Shown here piece by piece: positions 9,955 to 22,916 of a stretch of 64,000 nt of DNA. The notes below the pieces were generated by a model, which ran no database searches, was not told the DNA's origin, and saw only the letters and a list, made by a program, of their open reading frames with translations. Both the position numbers and the translations under genes were made by a program. Every line of letters starts with the position of its first letter. The first letter of the stretch is position 1. This DNA comes from Megachile rotundata (lineage: Eukaryota; Arthropoda; Insecta; Hymenoptera; Megachilidae): NCBI RefSeq assembly GCF_050947335.1, contig NC_134989.1:10037501-10101500 (forward strand). Reading direction: 5' to 3'.

Positions 9955-10930
9955 TAATAAACTTACAAAATGTACCTTTTATAAGAATTAAATAAATGAT
10001 CACAATTTTTCAATATCGTTATGAGCCTACAACAATATGAGTCTACATATGTCTACAACATATGTGACATATGTAATAAACATACAAAATGTACTTCTTA
10101 TTACAATTATATAAATGATCACAATTTTTGAAAGTCGTTATAAGACTGCAACAAACACATATGCATATGTGACATACGTAATGAGCATACGAACACATAT
10201 GCATATGTGACATACATAATAAATGTACAAATACATATGTATATTATGTACATTATTACATATGTGACATATATAATAATCGCACAAAATGTACTTCTTA
10301 TAACAATCACATGAATTATCACAATTTTTCAAAATCGTTATAAGGCTACTACAACTACATATGCATATGTGACATTCGTAATGGACATACAAACACATAT
10401 GCATATTTGACATATGTGATAAACGTACAAAATGTACTTCTTATAACAATTACATGTATGATCACAATTTTTCAAAATCGTTATAAGACCACTGCAATTA
10501 CATATGCATATGTGACATACGTAATGAACCGTCAAATACATATGTATGTATATGTGACATATGTAATAATCGTACAAAATGTACTTCTTATAACAATCAC
10601 ATGAATGATCACAGCTTTTCAGTATCGTTGTAATACTACTAGAATTACATATGCATATGTGACATACGTAATGAATATACAAACACATATGCATATGTGA
10701 CATACGTAATAATCGTACAAAATGTACTTCTTATAACAATTACATGAACAATCACCTGTTACAGTAATTAAATAAAAGATCCCACGTTTTCGATATCTTT
10801 ATGAGACTGCTACATATGCACATGTGACATACGTAATGAACATTCAAAATATACCTGTCACAGTAATTAAATAAAGGATAAGTTTTTCAATATTGTTGAC
10901 AGACTGCAACAAACAGATATGTGACATATG
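9955..10930. repeat. ~142-bp tandem array rich in CATATG palindromes
   Basis: Units share ACAAAATGTACTTCTTATAA, a TGATCACAATTTTTC segment, GTTATAAGAC and one or two copies of the palindrome ACATATGCATATGT followed by GACATACGTAAT. The anchor ACAAAATGTAC recurs at about 10083, 10282, 10426, 10572 and 10713, so spacing is 141-146 bases with one longer unit. The first and last units are diverged. Frames inside are repeat artefacts. Confidence 0.85.
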
Positions 10931-12669
10931 TTTTATGAAACTTTAATTAAACGACAAAGCAGATGAAAAATACGGACCTGTTTCATAATATCATCGATGC
11001 ACAAATAAATCTACATATCTCGAGTGTGGTATGCGACAACCGAAATGGCCGACGATTCAAGATGCGAGCGTCCACGTGAAGGCATGCGAGGCGAAATTCA
11101 CGCGTGTCGTAAATCATCGTTGTTCGATTCGTTCGTTGAACAGTGTCGTCGACGAACATTCGTGATGCCGCTTTTTCATGGGAACACCCACGCCTATGTG
11201 ACCACCCCGTTTATGTCCGCATAAAATTCGCCATGGGACGACAGCTGTCTCCTTGCCAACTCCTTGACGAAACGAGATTTGTCTTCGATACGCGAATTAA
11301 ATTTTCTTATTTATGAATCCTACATTATCGCTCGGCGATTTATGAGGAAGCTGTAAAATTTCAATTGTAAACTATCGATCTTTATTACCGTAAGACGCGA
11401 CGATGCTTGTACGATTATTTATCTCTTCATGTTAAGAATACTGTGTCGCAGTATCAACTTTTTTACCATTTCTGCGTGTATGTTTTATTAGTACCCGAAG
11501 GCGATAATTTTTTGTCAGAATTTCTCTTTCGATTTTTCAGATAAAATGTTTCAACTTTTATGGATACCAGACCATCAGTGTGTAACTGGAGAAGAGTAAA
11601 CATTTATTTTACGATTCTAGTGTTACGATGACCCAAATAAAAGGCCTTTGTTTCGGGAATATTAGTTTTTATAACCGATACGTTTTGATATAAACACTGG
11701 AGCTAAAAAAGGTTCAGTTAAAATATGGACTGTTTCACTGAAAATATGACCGAGGTACTGCTTAAAATATAGTTTATAATCAGAATCTTTTTTTGATAAA
11801 ATTTATCGTGAAGTTCTACGTATTTTAAATTTAAGAATTACGAATATAGACATTTTGAAGCTGGGAAATTAAAAAATTTAAAAATCAAAGGTTAAATTTA
11901 TGGAAATAGCAAATTTTATTATTTCAAAATTCTTAAGTTTAAATTGAGTGATGCAAAAATTTTAGGTTTGAAAAAACCTAAAATTTTAAAATTTTAAACT
12001 TTAAAGAACTTTAAAGTAAAAATTTTCTAATTTAAAAATGATGAACCTTGCAAGTTTGAATTTGTTATCTAGGTTTCCATAAATAAAAAATACAGAGTGC
12101 AAGAACCTCGCCTCGTTTTCTCGGTCTCAGTTTTCTTTCGCAAAAGATTTATAGAGTTGCCTACACGCTAACGTTCGATCAAATTCTCGAAGCTTATAAA
12201 TTAATTTAGCGTTCCGAGGCAAGCATCGGAACGAAACACGAAGCGTTCGCGCCGCTATGAACGAGCTTAGGTTTTTTGCTGTAGCGTAGACGCGGCGTAA
12301 AACCGCAGTAAATTACTGAAAACGGTGATCATGATAACGCTTAGCGAGCCTAAGGGCAGTTTTATCGGCGGCAAATGAAACGTGCCGCCACATGCCGGCA
12401 TAGCAACGCGACAAATGCCCGGACCTGCGTTCTACGAAGCTTTACGGGACATAAACGACCCGTAACTCACCATTACCCATCGCTAAAGCGCTACCATGTT
12501 ATTGCTGAGACGGTATTTTATACTGAGACCAGGGATTCTTTACCTTCGCTAGATATCTCCTTTCTTACTTTGAAAACAATGTTAAACTTTTATATAAACA
12601 ACTTTCTTAGAACCATTAATTTTAGTTATAACTGTAGTTGTAACTTTTATTAAACACGAATTTAAAAAA
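10931..12669. other. Non-coding stretch with two GC-richer blocks
   Basis: Unique CpG-bearing blocks at about 11020-11420 and 12110-12540 flank an AT-rich stretch with repeated AAAATTTAAA-type simple sequence at 11810-12070. No frame has recognisable motifs. Confidence 0.55.
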
Positions 12670-13403
12670 TTAATTCTACTTAAATGTGCATATGTTATAA
12701 TTCGACTTACATGTGCATATGTTATAATTCTACTTAAATGTGCATATGTTATAACTCTACTTACATATGCATATGTTATAATTCTGCTTACATGTGCATA
12801 TGTTATAATTCTACTTACATGTGCATATGTTATAATTCTACTTATATGTGCATATGTTATAATTCTACTTATATGTGCATATGTTATAATTCTACTTAAG
12901 TGTGCATATGTTATAATTCTACTTACATATGCATGTGTTATAATTCTGCTCACATGTGCACATACTATAATTTTATTTATATGTGCATGTGTTATAATTC
13001 TACTTGCATGTGCATATGTTATAATTCTGCTCACATGTGCACATACTATAATTCTACTTATATGTGCATATGTTATAATTCTACTTACATGTGCATATGT
13101 TATAATTTTACTTACATATGCATATGTTATAATTCTGCTCACATGTGCACATACTATAATTCTACTTACATGTGCATATGTTATAATTCTACTTACATGT
13201 GCATATGTTATAATTCTGCTCACATGTGCACATACTATAATTCTACTTACATGTGCATATGTTATAATTCTACTTACATGTGCATATGTTATAATTCTAC
13301 TTACATGTGCATATGTTATAATTCTACTTAAACGTACAAATACCATAATTCTATTCAAACATCTAAATATTATAAATCTCCTTAAATGTCCATATATTAT
13401 TCT
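12670..13403. repeat. 27-bp minisatellite, about 27 copies
   Basis: Unit TATAATTCTACTTACATGTG plus CATATGT, with variants ACATATGCATATG and CTCACATGTGCACATACTA. Because 27 is a multiple of 3, the array is open in several frames on both strands (a 282-codon minus frame with a 9-residue HVSRIITYA period), which I do not accept as a gene. The core ACATATGCATATGT is the same palindrome as in the array at 9955-10930. Confidence 0.9.
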
Positions 13404-15459
13404 TTTCCTACCTAGTGCATATTTTTCCAAATCCTGAAAGAAACGTCAAGTAACAAGTATCAGGTAATAAAATAATTAAGATCAGAATTTAATAGCTCGT
13501 TCGAGAAATACGTGGCAACTAAATGAACTCGTTACTAAATTAAAATGAGCATAGATGGCTACTTAAACAGCTTCATAGTAGCAATTACAGTATAGAGAAG
13601 AATCGAAGTTGGTTAAAAGCTCGTCAAAATTTACGCCTCAGTCAACCAATTACCATCGAAGAATCATGCGACAGTCAGCCGAACAAGTCGCCCTATGGTA
13701 CTGTCAGCCCATAAATTGCACCGAACGAATTGCACTGCACACCGTAGCCGCGAAGCAATCCGAGTTAATTTCCCATTCGAGCTAGCAGAACGCGATCTGA
13801 AGCGAAACGAGCTCTTGGATCTTCAAGACGCATGTACATTCGCTTAACCCGTGTAACATTAAGAAAATCGCTGATTTACTACGTTGTGTTTCGACAAAAG
13901 TAATTTGGAAAATTAACTTTTCTTCTTTATAAAATTTTAGCCGATTTTGTATTTCCACAAAAATTGCGTATCAAAACTCTTCTCCGTCCGAGGTAATTTT
14001 CTCTTCAAGGGGAAATTTTCTTGTACTGAGTAGGTAGACAAATAAATACTTTCAGTTTAACTTAATTTTATAATTAATTCCTAGTCTGTATTAATTTAAC
14101 GATTATAGATTTAATAATTAATTTCTAGTTTGAATTAACTTCTATTCCGATTTAATTTGACAATTAATATTTAGTCTAAATTCGCTGGTAAAGTGATTGC
14201 TCATTTGCAAACACTTCAATGATCAATTTGTATCAATTAATTTGTACAGTCTCTGAAACAGTCTATCTTTGATCGCAGAAATGTTCTCATAATTAGAACT
14301 ATAAATATAAATAGCAGCCACTAAATTTAATGAACAGGTCCTTTTTGCGACGCCGTAGAAGTATTCGCATTTGAGCCGTCAATACCGTGAAGGCGGCGAT
14401 ATAACTTGATAACGATGCCATTGTCCCATGTATTGGCCTTTAGTTGCGTTAACGGGCCAATAAACATGTCGTTGGCAATTTTTAACGGTCCCAGTATTAA
14501 GTCGAGCCGAAACTAATGAAGAATAGAACCGTGGAATTGCTTTTTCCCCACCGACAATATCGAAACTGGCGACAGCTGTTAATGACTTCTCCGCCAATGG
14601 ACCGTGTGCTTCGTCTTTCACGTTCGGGAAACTACTGGCCATTATATCGCCGGTTTATATTCGTGGATTTAACGAACTACCGCGGTGTACGCTTAGTGGA
14701 GTATTACCGTCGTAAAATAATGCACAATACGAACTCGTGATCGTATACCGTGCATCATGGTATAAGCACAGTTTTATTGAAATTATATTGACGAGTTTAA
14801 TTTCGTTAATAAGCGGAATAATCGATGATTAGTATCTTTGGTGCTATGAAGTTTATAACTCATACGATGCTTAATCGACAGCTTCGAATAACGTGGATAA
14901 TTTTGATATATTGTTGGATGACCATCGCGTCCAAACAAATAAGATAGCAAACACTACAGACTCATCCCTAACAAACTGTAAGGTAAATCAGGAAATGTTA
15001 TTAATGGGGTATATGAAATAACGTGTGGGCGATTTAAAAAAAAATAGACTGCAATTCTTTACTGACGTTTCGCGGCAAAAGCCAATACAAGAATGTCTTC
15101 ATTGACACGATCCTGTCTTGAGGACAGCCCTATCAGCATGGCTGTATATGGCACTTAGGCCCAGCAAAGTTTTTCTAAGGAAAGGGAATGCACTGACAAA
15201 AAGCGCTTGGCTCGTGTCGACCGTTTGTCAATTTTCTATTTCCTTACAGAACATACTAAACGAAACGATTTCTACTCCTTACTCATCCTGGACCTCGCAC
15301 CCGTCCTGAGTCACACTGTCCTTTGACCACCGTCCCTACCTCAACCTACCTCCAGCAATAGTATAAACCTTGCAATATCGAAAAATGTCAGAAAGGTTCA
15401 GAAAGAGTCTAGTACTTAGTCGACCCAATAAAGCTGTTCGAGTTTTCTTAAAATAAAGT
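13404..15459. other. Non-coding stretch, no gene seen
   Basis: Unique CpG-bearing blocks at about 13480-13860 and 14330-14760 alternate with AT-rich DNA. Overlapping frames on opposite strands at 14379-14740 have no domain signature. A block at 15060-15310 (CTGTCTTGAGGACAGC imperfect palindrome at its start) is unrecognised. Confidence 0.5.
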
Positions 15460-15767
15460 GTAAGACGAGGTAGAAAATGATTGAAACGCTAACTAAGTTA
15501 GATTTCAAAAATAGTATATATTTTCTATAAGCCGATTCCGTGGGCGAAGTAGTGTTCTCGAGAGAAGAATGTCCTCCAAAGGTCTCTAAAAGAATGCCCT
15601 CTTCCCGTTCCGCGAGGTTTCCTAGTCCCCGCGAAACTTGAGGCCCCAGGGTTGTTTTATGGTCCGGATGTCACAGCGTCAGGCCTTTACCCCGTGGTCG
15701 TCGTCGTAGGACGGCCATGTGCCCGCCGTCCCTGCTTTATTAGGGTGGGTCACTGAGAATTTTCTAA
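15460..15767 (+). repeat. Dispersed repeat, copy 1 (~308 bp)
   Basis: Matches 30573-30890 almost base for base from GTAAGACGAGGTAGAAAATG to GAATTTTCTAA, including the central CCCCGCGAAACTTGAGGCCC and CGTAGGACGGCCATGTGCCC. One-base indels between the copies break every frame, so it is not coding. No Pol III box, terminal inverted repeat or clear target-site duplication was found. It lies 118 bases from tRNA-Asp, on its 3' side. Strand is given only as the direction in which both copies read alike. Confidence 0.85.
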
Positions 15768-15870
15768 CAAAAGCGTGTTGTCAATTCTCCCGGAATTAGG
15801 ATTTAGATAGGTTTAATGGGTAAAGATTATAGTGGTTCTTTAAAGTTTAACTGAAATTTTGACATGTAAA

Positions 15871-15880
15871 GAAAAAAAAT
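15871..15880 (-). terminator. Pol III oligo-T terminator of tRNA-Asp
   Basis: A run of eight T on the minus strand six bases past the tRNA 3' end, the standard Pol III stop. Confidence 0.85.
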
Positions 15881-15885
15881 AAGTA

Positions 15886-15957
15886 CTCCCCGACGGGGAA
15901 TCGAACCCCGGTCTCCCGCGTGACAGGCGGGGATACTAACCACTATACTATCGAGGA
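15886..15957 (-). tRNA. tRNA-Asp (anticodon GTC)
   Basis: A 72-base cloverleaf on the minus strand without intron: acceptor arm TCCTCGA pairing with TCGGGGA (one G-U), D arm with GTGGTTAGTAT, anticodon loop CTGTCAC with GTC, T arm GGGGTTCGATTCCCC, discriminator G as usual for Asp. The B box GGTTCGATTCC is intact. An oligo-T Pol III terminator follows (A-run at about 15871-15879 on the plus strand). It looks functional. Confidence 0.97.
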
Positions 15958-18900
15958 ATTTTGAGAACATAGTTCTTTATTGCACAATTTCTAGTGTGTA
16001 CATATAATATTACTCCTTTATGAATAATTATTTACTTAAATCGATTCAATTTGACTACCTTTGTATATTATTCGATTGATTGTCATTTTTGTCATATATG
16101 GATATGACAAAATCATTCACGTTAAATTATTCAGATCATCGTCACTATATTTTCTTGATTTCTCTTTGAAGGTTCCTCTCCCATGCTGAGTGTACGTTGC
16201 AACTAAAAACTGACCCTTCTACGACCCATTAAGCGTTAGGGTACCGTTAGGGTAGATAGGTCGCGTGTTCAATTTTTATGACATAGCCTGCTAAAAATGG
16301 CCCATCATGCGTGCACGTGGTCGTCCTTCTAAGCTGGCACCCCGATGATAAACACCGTTAAGGACACTTGTAACCTCACTTTCTTTTGTCCTTTAACTGT
16401 CTTCATTTCTTCTGAATATTTTTCCTGTAATAACGTGGTCTGTCTCTTGTTGCTTTTCATGATTGTCTCATGATTGTTCACAATTGTTTTGTTTCTATTG
16501 TGATATGGAAGCAAGGTGCTATTTTAATAAAACACAATTGTTAAATCTTAAATTTGAAAACGAACTAGTGAACTTCCTATATGCTTTTTCACGAGATGCG
16601 TTCTTAACACGTGCGCTATTCAGACTAATCCTCGAACCGTTTTTCCTCATGCTCGAGAGGCCCCACGCTTCATCGATACTTTTGTATATCTTAGCATGCT
16701 TATATTAGAAGGACCGCCTTCGACAACGCAGTTCGTCGAGTTCCTAATTAGATAGAATGTTTATTCCTTGACTTTAAATAAACTATGAAAGAAATAACGT
16801 GTGGTATTATTGAAGAATAGAAAATTCGTTTTAACTATAACTTTATTAGCTCGACTACTTTCGCTTCACTCGGCATCGCTCGCTAGACTGATCGTGAGCT
16901 TCGCAACGTCGGGCGCGATCGGAAACCGCTTCGCGGACCCGAATCTGACGACGCCCGTCGATTTGGCGGTCTTTCTTAAAATTTGATTGCTACAAACGTG
17001 AGATTGATTTTTGTATCTTCCAACGCATTCTTCACATGAGATTTGCTTTTGGATTTCCACAGCAAAATTGTTCAATGACTCATTTACCTATTAAAAATTA
17101 TTTAATAAGAGATCGATGACTTCTGTTTAATTTAAGTTCCAAAAGATCTGTTCTACTGAGCTACATTATCCAGGAATCTTATAAACAATTTTCTTCAGTA
17201 TTTGTTTTCTACATGTCTTAATAACAGACTGTTATTATTTCACTGATATTAGTAATCTTTACCATGAAAAATGCACGAGGTAACAAATAATACAGTGTGT
17301 AAGGCAGTTGTAACATAATATGCGGCTATAAATATCGTGTCTCAACATTAGTATGATGATAGCCACTGCCCATTCATCGCTGCGAGTACTACTACTACGC
17401 TAATGAGCTCGTTTATCAGAATGTCACTGCAGTGGTTCTCAACCTATCTTATCGTACCACTGTTCTATTACTTTACTATAGCACCACATTTTATTATTCC
17501 ACTATTTCAAATTTAATTTTTGGAGGTACATAGTAGTAATAAAGAAAATGATCAATAAGATTGTTGGATATTAACCCCTTGACTTTGACGAGTCTCATGA
17601 CGCACTTAGAACTCAAACGTGACTCATTCAAATTTTAAATACTCCAACACAAAATTTAGGTCCAACTATAATTTGCATAAGGATCGCCGAATATAAAATA
17701 CATTCTAATTTTCTAATTATTGTTTTAACATTATAGCTGAGAATAGTAATTTTGACTAGACGCACCTGACAAATAAATTGTACAGCAAGGAGTTAAGGAA
17801 TCGTTATTATTATTCGTATTATTTAGAGTCGACGAATAAGAATTGAAGGGTTTGCCTAATTATACAGAAGGATGACTTTGCACTTGATCAAAAAAACAAA
17901 TATTGATCATCCTAGGACGAAGACATTGTAAAATTGTGATGTAAGCCATATGGTATTCAACTGAAACTATGTCGTAAAATTCAATGGATAGCCAAGGCAA
18001 CGGTCTAAGGAAGGTTTAAGGTAAATAACAAAGCTTCAAAGTTCCATCTGCTATTCATCTGTCCTCACCTGGCCTCTTCGAGTCCGAAAAAGGCAACCGC
18101 TCATTGACAAAAGAGACTCGAGCCGACACTTCTAGCACTCGCTTCGCCTGTGAACTGTTTATTGTCCTAACGGTTTTCTTCAAGCATCATCGACGTCGAT
18201 GACCCACGCACAACTTTCCACTGCCTTTCAAATTTCCTCACGCAAAAATGCAGAACGATACGCGCCACAAAGGGTTAATTTGCCCGTTTCATATATAACC
18301 ACAGTGGAATTAACAATAAACTACGGCTCGCAATCGCGACAGGTGCAGCTCCATCGGCGACACCGCGCGGATATTTATCTTTCCCGTAATTTATACCCGT
18401 CATTTTCGGATTCGTCCTGTTCCGAATCCGCCGCGGAGATTTAAGCGTGCCGCGCGCGGTCCGCTCGCGGCTTCGCGCAGGCCCGTATACAACTCAAAAG
18501 CTGAATTTATTGACTGGCGGGGCCGATAAATTGTTTCGGGTCTCCGTGGCAGGGCGCTGTGGCAGACGTTATTGAGCCATTAAATCGTGATTACCCGCGT
18601 GTTATTGGATGCGGTGACACGGGGACGAGACATTCTTTCCTTGCCGACCCTCCCCGTCTAAAAACCCTCCTCGACGATTCTCTCCCGCCTTCGACCTCGT
18701 TCGATCCAGTTCAGTCGGTTCTTTTTTTTATTCCAACCCTTTCTGTCTTTTTGCGCGCGATCGCAATGGGAACCCAGTCCGAGACTTTTCGTTTATTGCC
18801 CCCGTCCCGATGATGGATTTGCGAGCGCCACTCGGAAACGAAACTCGGGGGCGAACGTTTGATCTTCGGACGATAACGTCGCTCGCTTAATTGAAACGGA

Positions 18901-19233
18901 GAAAGTTCTAATACAACTTTCTGTCTTCTGATCTGGTCCTTCTGATGATTATATGGAGATTTTCGGTGATTTATTTTATGGACATTTGGGGATGTCGGTA
19001 GAGTAAAGCATTTTGGTTGGCTTGAGGTGTCAGTATTTATGTTATCTTGGGGTGCAAATTTTTTTGGGGACAGGGGTTGATTTTGTGTGGTCTTTTGTGG
19101 GGGTAGTAGGGTGGATAGTACGGTATATTCTTTGAATTATTTTTGAGGGTATGAATTAGGTTTTGGTAGGAAAATGATATAGTGAAAGTAGAGGGGTCAT
19201 CATTTGTGCATTTTTTGGAGGACATATTTATGA
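15958..19233. other. Non-coding stretch with several CpG-bearing blocks
   Basis: Unique blocks at about 16160-16340, 16540-16720, 16840-16985 and 18060-18900 are GC-richer than the surroundings. Frames inside (up to 84 codons) lack domain motifs. The block at 16840-16985, read on the minus strand, ends GAGCTAATAAAG, a polyadenylation-like signal, so it could be a fragment of a retroposed or element 3' end. This is weak. Confidence 0.45.
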
Positions 19234-19345
19234 ATTTAAAAATTTAGTAATTTAGTAATTTAGTAATTTAGTAATTGAGTGATTTAGTAATTTAGCAATT
19301 TAGTAATTTAGTAATTTAGTGATTTTGCAATTCAGTAATTTAGTA
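19234..19345. repeat. 8-bp array (TTTAGTAA)n
   Basis: About 13 near-perfect units of TTTAGTAA with variants TTGAGTGA and TTTTGCAA. It is separated by 90 bases from the next 8-bp array. Confidence 0.85.
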
Positions 19346-19429
19346 ATTTGAAAAATAGGAAATTTGAACATTTAAAAATTTAAGGTTTTGTTTGAGAATT
19401 TGGGAATTGGAGTGTGAAAATTTGGAGAT

Positions 19430-20150
19430 TTGGGATCCCTAGGTCCCTAGATCCCTAGATTCCTAGATTCCTAGATTCCTAGATTCCAAGATCTCTAGAT
19501 TCCTAGATCCCTAGATCCCTAGATTCCTAGATTCCTAGATTCCTAGATTCCTAGATTCCTAGATTCCTAGATTCCAAGATCCCTAGATTCCTAGATCCCT
19601 AGATCCCTAGATTCCTAGATTCCTAGATTCCTAAATTCCTAGATTCCAAGATCCCTAGATTCCTAGATCCCTAGATTCCTAGATTCCTAGATTCCTAGAT
19701 TCCAAGATCCCTAGATTTCTAGATTCCTAGATTCCTAGATTCCTAGATTCCAAGATCCCTAGATTCCTAGATCCCTAGATTCCTAGATTCCAAGATCCCT
19801 AGATTCCTAGATTCCTAGATTCCTAGATTCCTAGATTCCTAGATTCCTGGATCCCTAAGTCCCTAGACCCCAAGATCCCTATATCCCAAAATCCCTACAA
19901 CCCAAAATCTCTAGATTCCAAAATTCTTAGATCCCAAAATCCTTAAATATCGATATCCCTAAATCCCAAAATTTCTAGAACCTAAAATCCCTAGATACCA
20001 AAATCCTTAAATACCAAAAACCCTAGATCCCAAAATCCTTCGATGCAAAAATCCCTAGAACCCAAAATCTCTAGATTCCAAAATCCCTAAATCCCCAAAT
20101 CCTTAGATTCCAAAATCTCTCAATCCCAAATTTCTAGACCTTCCTATCGC
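19430..20150. repeat. 8-bp array (AGATTCCT)n with degenerate tail
   Basis: Core at 19434-19860 of AGATTCCT, AGATCCCT and AGATTCCA units (AGGAATCT on the purine strand). A looser AAATCCCTAGATCCCAA-type tail with 16-base phasing runs to about 20150. The purine strand is minus. Confidence 0.9.
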
Positions 20151-21244
20151 TATATCTCCACATCACCATAACCCTGTATCTCCCTATCTTCATATTCTTA
20201 CCAAACAAACAATATCCATGGAAGCAGCTTGTAATCCAAAAAGTGAAAACATGAAATATTGAAGATTAAATTTAAATTGTTGGTCGGTCAGTGATTAATA
20301 CAGACAATTTTGAACGAGAAATAATGCTTCGTTTGCTATGGGGTCCAACACTTAATTTGAAATTTGGATAATGTTAGTGGAATAACAAATTACACTGCAG
20401 TGGTGTGACTTTTTGATTGAAGCGCACGATTTGCACAGTACAATATCAAACCTGTTATTATTGAAATTGTATAGTTTGTAACGCGCGAATTGCGTCGATT
20501 TGTAAAGCCGAATCACAATGGCAGGGGTAATTACCGTCGGAATATTGCAGCAATTTCGATCTCGCCGGAATTTGAATGCGGTGTAACACGCGATGCATCG
20601 TTTTATGGTAGTTAAAAATAATTCAATAGCATTTGACGCTCATTGTACGTAATCGTTGTTTTTACTTGAGAAAAACAACATATTGTGTTTGCGTACTTCG
20701 CGTTTATACACCTTTCTTTCAGTAATAGATTACGATAAAAAAAACCGTCCATTAATTGCAATCCTCGAAGCTCTTGAAATGAAAAATTATTACGCTGTCT
20801 AATCGTAGAAACGTTAGATAAGAACGAACGCGAACAGTTTTATAAATTGCACAATCGATTAGCCGGGTGCATTAACTAATCTTACACGGTGCCGGCTTTG
20901 AAAGCTCATTAACAACGTTATCAATTAATCTCGACCTAAATGTCTTTCGTTTCTTTCTTCCTTGCATTCTCACAACAATGCTTCCACTGACACACTTTTA
21001 TCGCTGTATTTTATTATATCTTCCTTAACCCAGTTTTCTGCACGCGTTCGATCTGCGGCTTATCTTTTTCATAAACTTGCGCTTTTGGGTCGCCTTTGAA
21101 CTGCGTTCTTAATTTACTTCTAACCTCTTCGTTCTTATACTCTTTCTTGCGAGATCCAGAATTAAGGAACGAGATATCGAACGAGGTTAGGATGACTGTC
21201 TATTATACAATTATACAAATTAACTATTAAATTGTATATTATAT
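20151..21244. other. Non-coding stretch, no gene seen
   Basis: Unique mixed-composition DNA; only short frames, none with motifs. Confidence 0.6.
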
Positions 21245-22130
21245 ATTCAAGATGATGACATTGAGCAATAGTAATGTTATTAATTAATTTATTAATCATA
21301 ATTGAAATAGAAGAAACGAGGAAAATCTACTTTCGAGGTTAGTTCTCGAAGGAAATTATGGAAGACATTTTATAGTTCAACGCCATTTTGTACTGCTTTT
21401 TATGGTCCAAGTTTAAAGCACTCAGTAGTATTTTTCTATTTGTATACACTGTGTGTGTCCATGTATTTTATTATAACGAGTGGTCAAATTGCATGGTACA
21501 TTGATAAGAAGAATAAGGTACACGTTTTGTTAAAATATATTGAAGATGATGACATTGAACAATAGTAATGTTATTAATTAATTTATTAATCATAATTGAA
21601 ATAGAAGAAACGAGGAAAATCTACTTTCGAGGTTAGTTCTCGAAGGAAATTATGGAAGACATTTTATAGTTCAACGCCATTTTATACTGCTCTTCATGGT
21701 CCAAGTTTAAAGCACTCAGTAGTATTTTTCTATTTGTATACACTGTGCGTGTCCATGTATTTTATTATAACGAGTGGTCAAATTGCATGGTACATTGATA
21801 AGAAGAATAAGGTACACGTTTTGTTAAAATATATTGAAGATGATGACATTGAGCAATAGTAATGTTATTAATTAATTTATTAATCATAATTGAAATAGAA
21901 GAAACGAGGAAAATCTACTTTCGAGGTTAGGTCTCGAAGGGAATTATGGAAGACATTTTATAGTTCAACGCCATTTTATACTGCTGTTCGTGGTCCAAGT
22001 TTAAAGCACTCAGTAGTATTTTTCTATTTGTATACACTGTGTGTGTCCATGTATTTTATTATAACGAGTAGTCAAATTGCATGGTACATTGATAAGAAGA
22101 ATAAGGTACACGATTTGTTAAAATACATTC
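21245..22130. repeat. 294-bp tandem repeat, 3 copies
   Basis: The anchor GATGATGACATTGARCAATA occurs at 21251, 21545 and 21839, giving an exact 294-base period. The copies differ by only a handful of substitutions (for example GTACTGCTTTTTATGG, ATACTGCTCTTCATGG and ATACTGCTGTTCGTGG), so amplification is recent. Frames are interrupted and I infer no product. Confidence 0.95.
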
Positions 22131-22325
22131 CTTGAAATCATCATTGATTTTCATGAAGATAAAAAATAAATGTGTGTACTAATTTCTTGTGAACATTCCT
22201 TGAAACCATCATTGCTTTTCATCAAGATAAAGAATAAATGTGTGTACTAATTTAAGTTTCGTCGTTTGTTTATTTATTTTTTAACTTCATTTCTAATACA
22301 TTTGTCAGTAGGTTTAGTGCATGTC
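22100..22325. repeat. Downstream repeat, copy A, joined to the 294-bp array
   Basis: Starts inside the end of the third 294-bp copy (GGTACACGATTTGTTAAAAT), then has CCTTGAAATCATCATTGATT and AATAAATGTGTGTACTAATT twice, and ends near GTAGGTTTAGTG. Matches 22917-23087. Confidence 0.8.
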
Positions 22326-22916
22326 CCACAAAATAAAAAGAATTACCTATCACCCACATTCGAAGTTCCTCAAATATTAAAAAAAGGGCGCGGTTCAATA
22401 GAGAACATAGGCGTGCGTGCCGACAATAGGTAAGGGCCATAATTGCAGTCTAAATATGCATGCTGGATGCGGCTGTCGGGGCTGACTGTTCCATATTCAG
22501 CGATTAAGTGTGATGTACGAGTTTTGAGTGTCGCGGCATATCAAACAGGCGTAATCGTACGTGTAGTAATCCCCCGCCAGCTGTCCCCCTTCCATTCTCC
22601 GATTCGTCCCCTCCGCGTGATAAATTCCCGCGCAATTAACTAAGCCGCGCACGACGTCTATGGAACGTACGTATCGCGAATGTTAAATGAACGTCGATAC
22701 GATTCTTATCGAGCCCCATCGAGGAAGCGTTTTACATCGCTCGATGCGTTTTCGGTGTCTGTTAATTTCGTGGGATGTGGGCAAATTAATTGACTTCTTA
22801 CACCAGGTAGATTTATGGACGTTTCTCATATTCATCTCTATGATTAAATAAAACTTGTATTTTCTTTAACTAAAACTACCAAACCGGTCAAATGACTGTT
22901 CCACAAGTTTCTTATT
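22326..22916. other. Unique CpG-bearing stretch between two direct repeats
   Basis: Holds a GC-rich block at about 22380-22780 with no recognisable frame. It lies exactly between the direct repeats at 22100-22325 and 22917-23087, so it is either an insertion or the spacer of a segmental duplication. Confidence 0.5.

Noticed and set aside
10000..13400. CRISPR-like array of regular repeats
   Set aside because: Units are contiguous satellite without unique spacers, in a eukaryotic context.
12582..13430. 282-codon minus frame with 9-residue repeats
   Set aside because: Created by a 27-base tandem unit; frames are open on both strands and variants follow DNA, not codon, logic.
15460..15767. tRNA-derived SINE
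   Set aside because: No A box or B box, no poly-A or simple tail and no clear target-site duplication.
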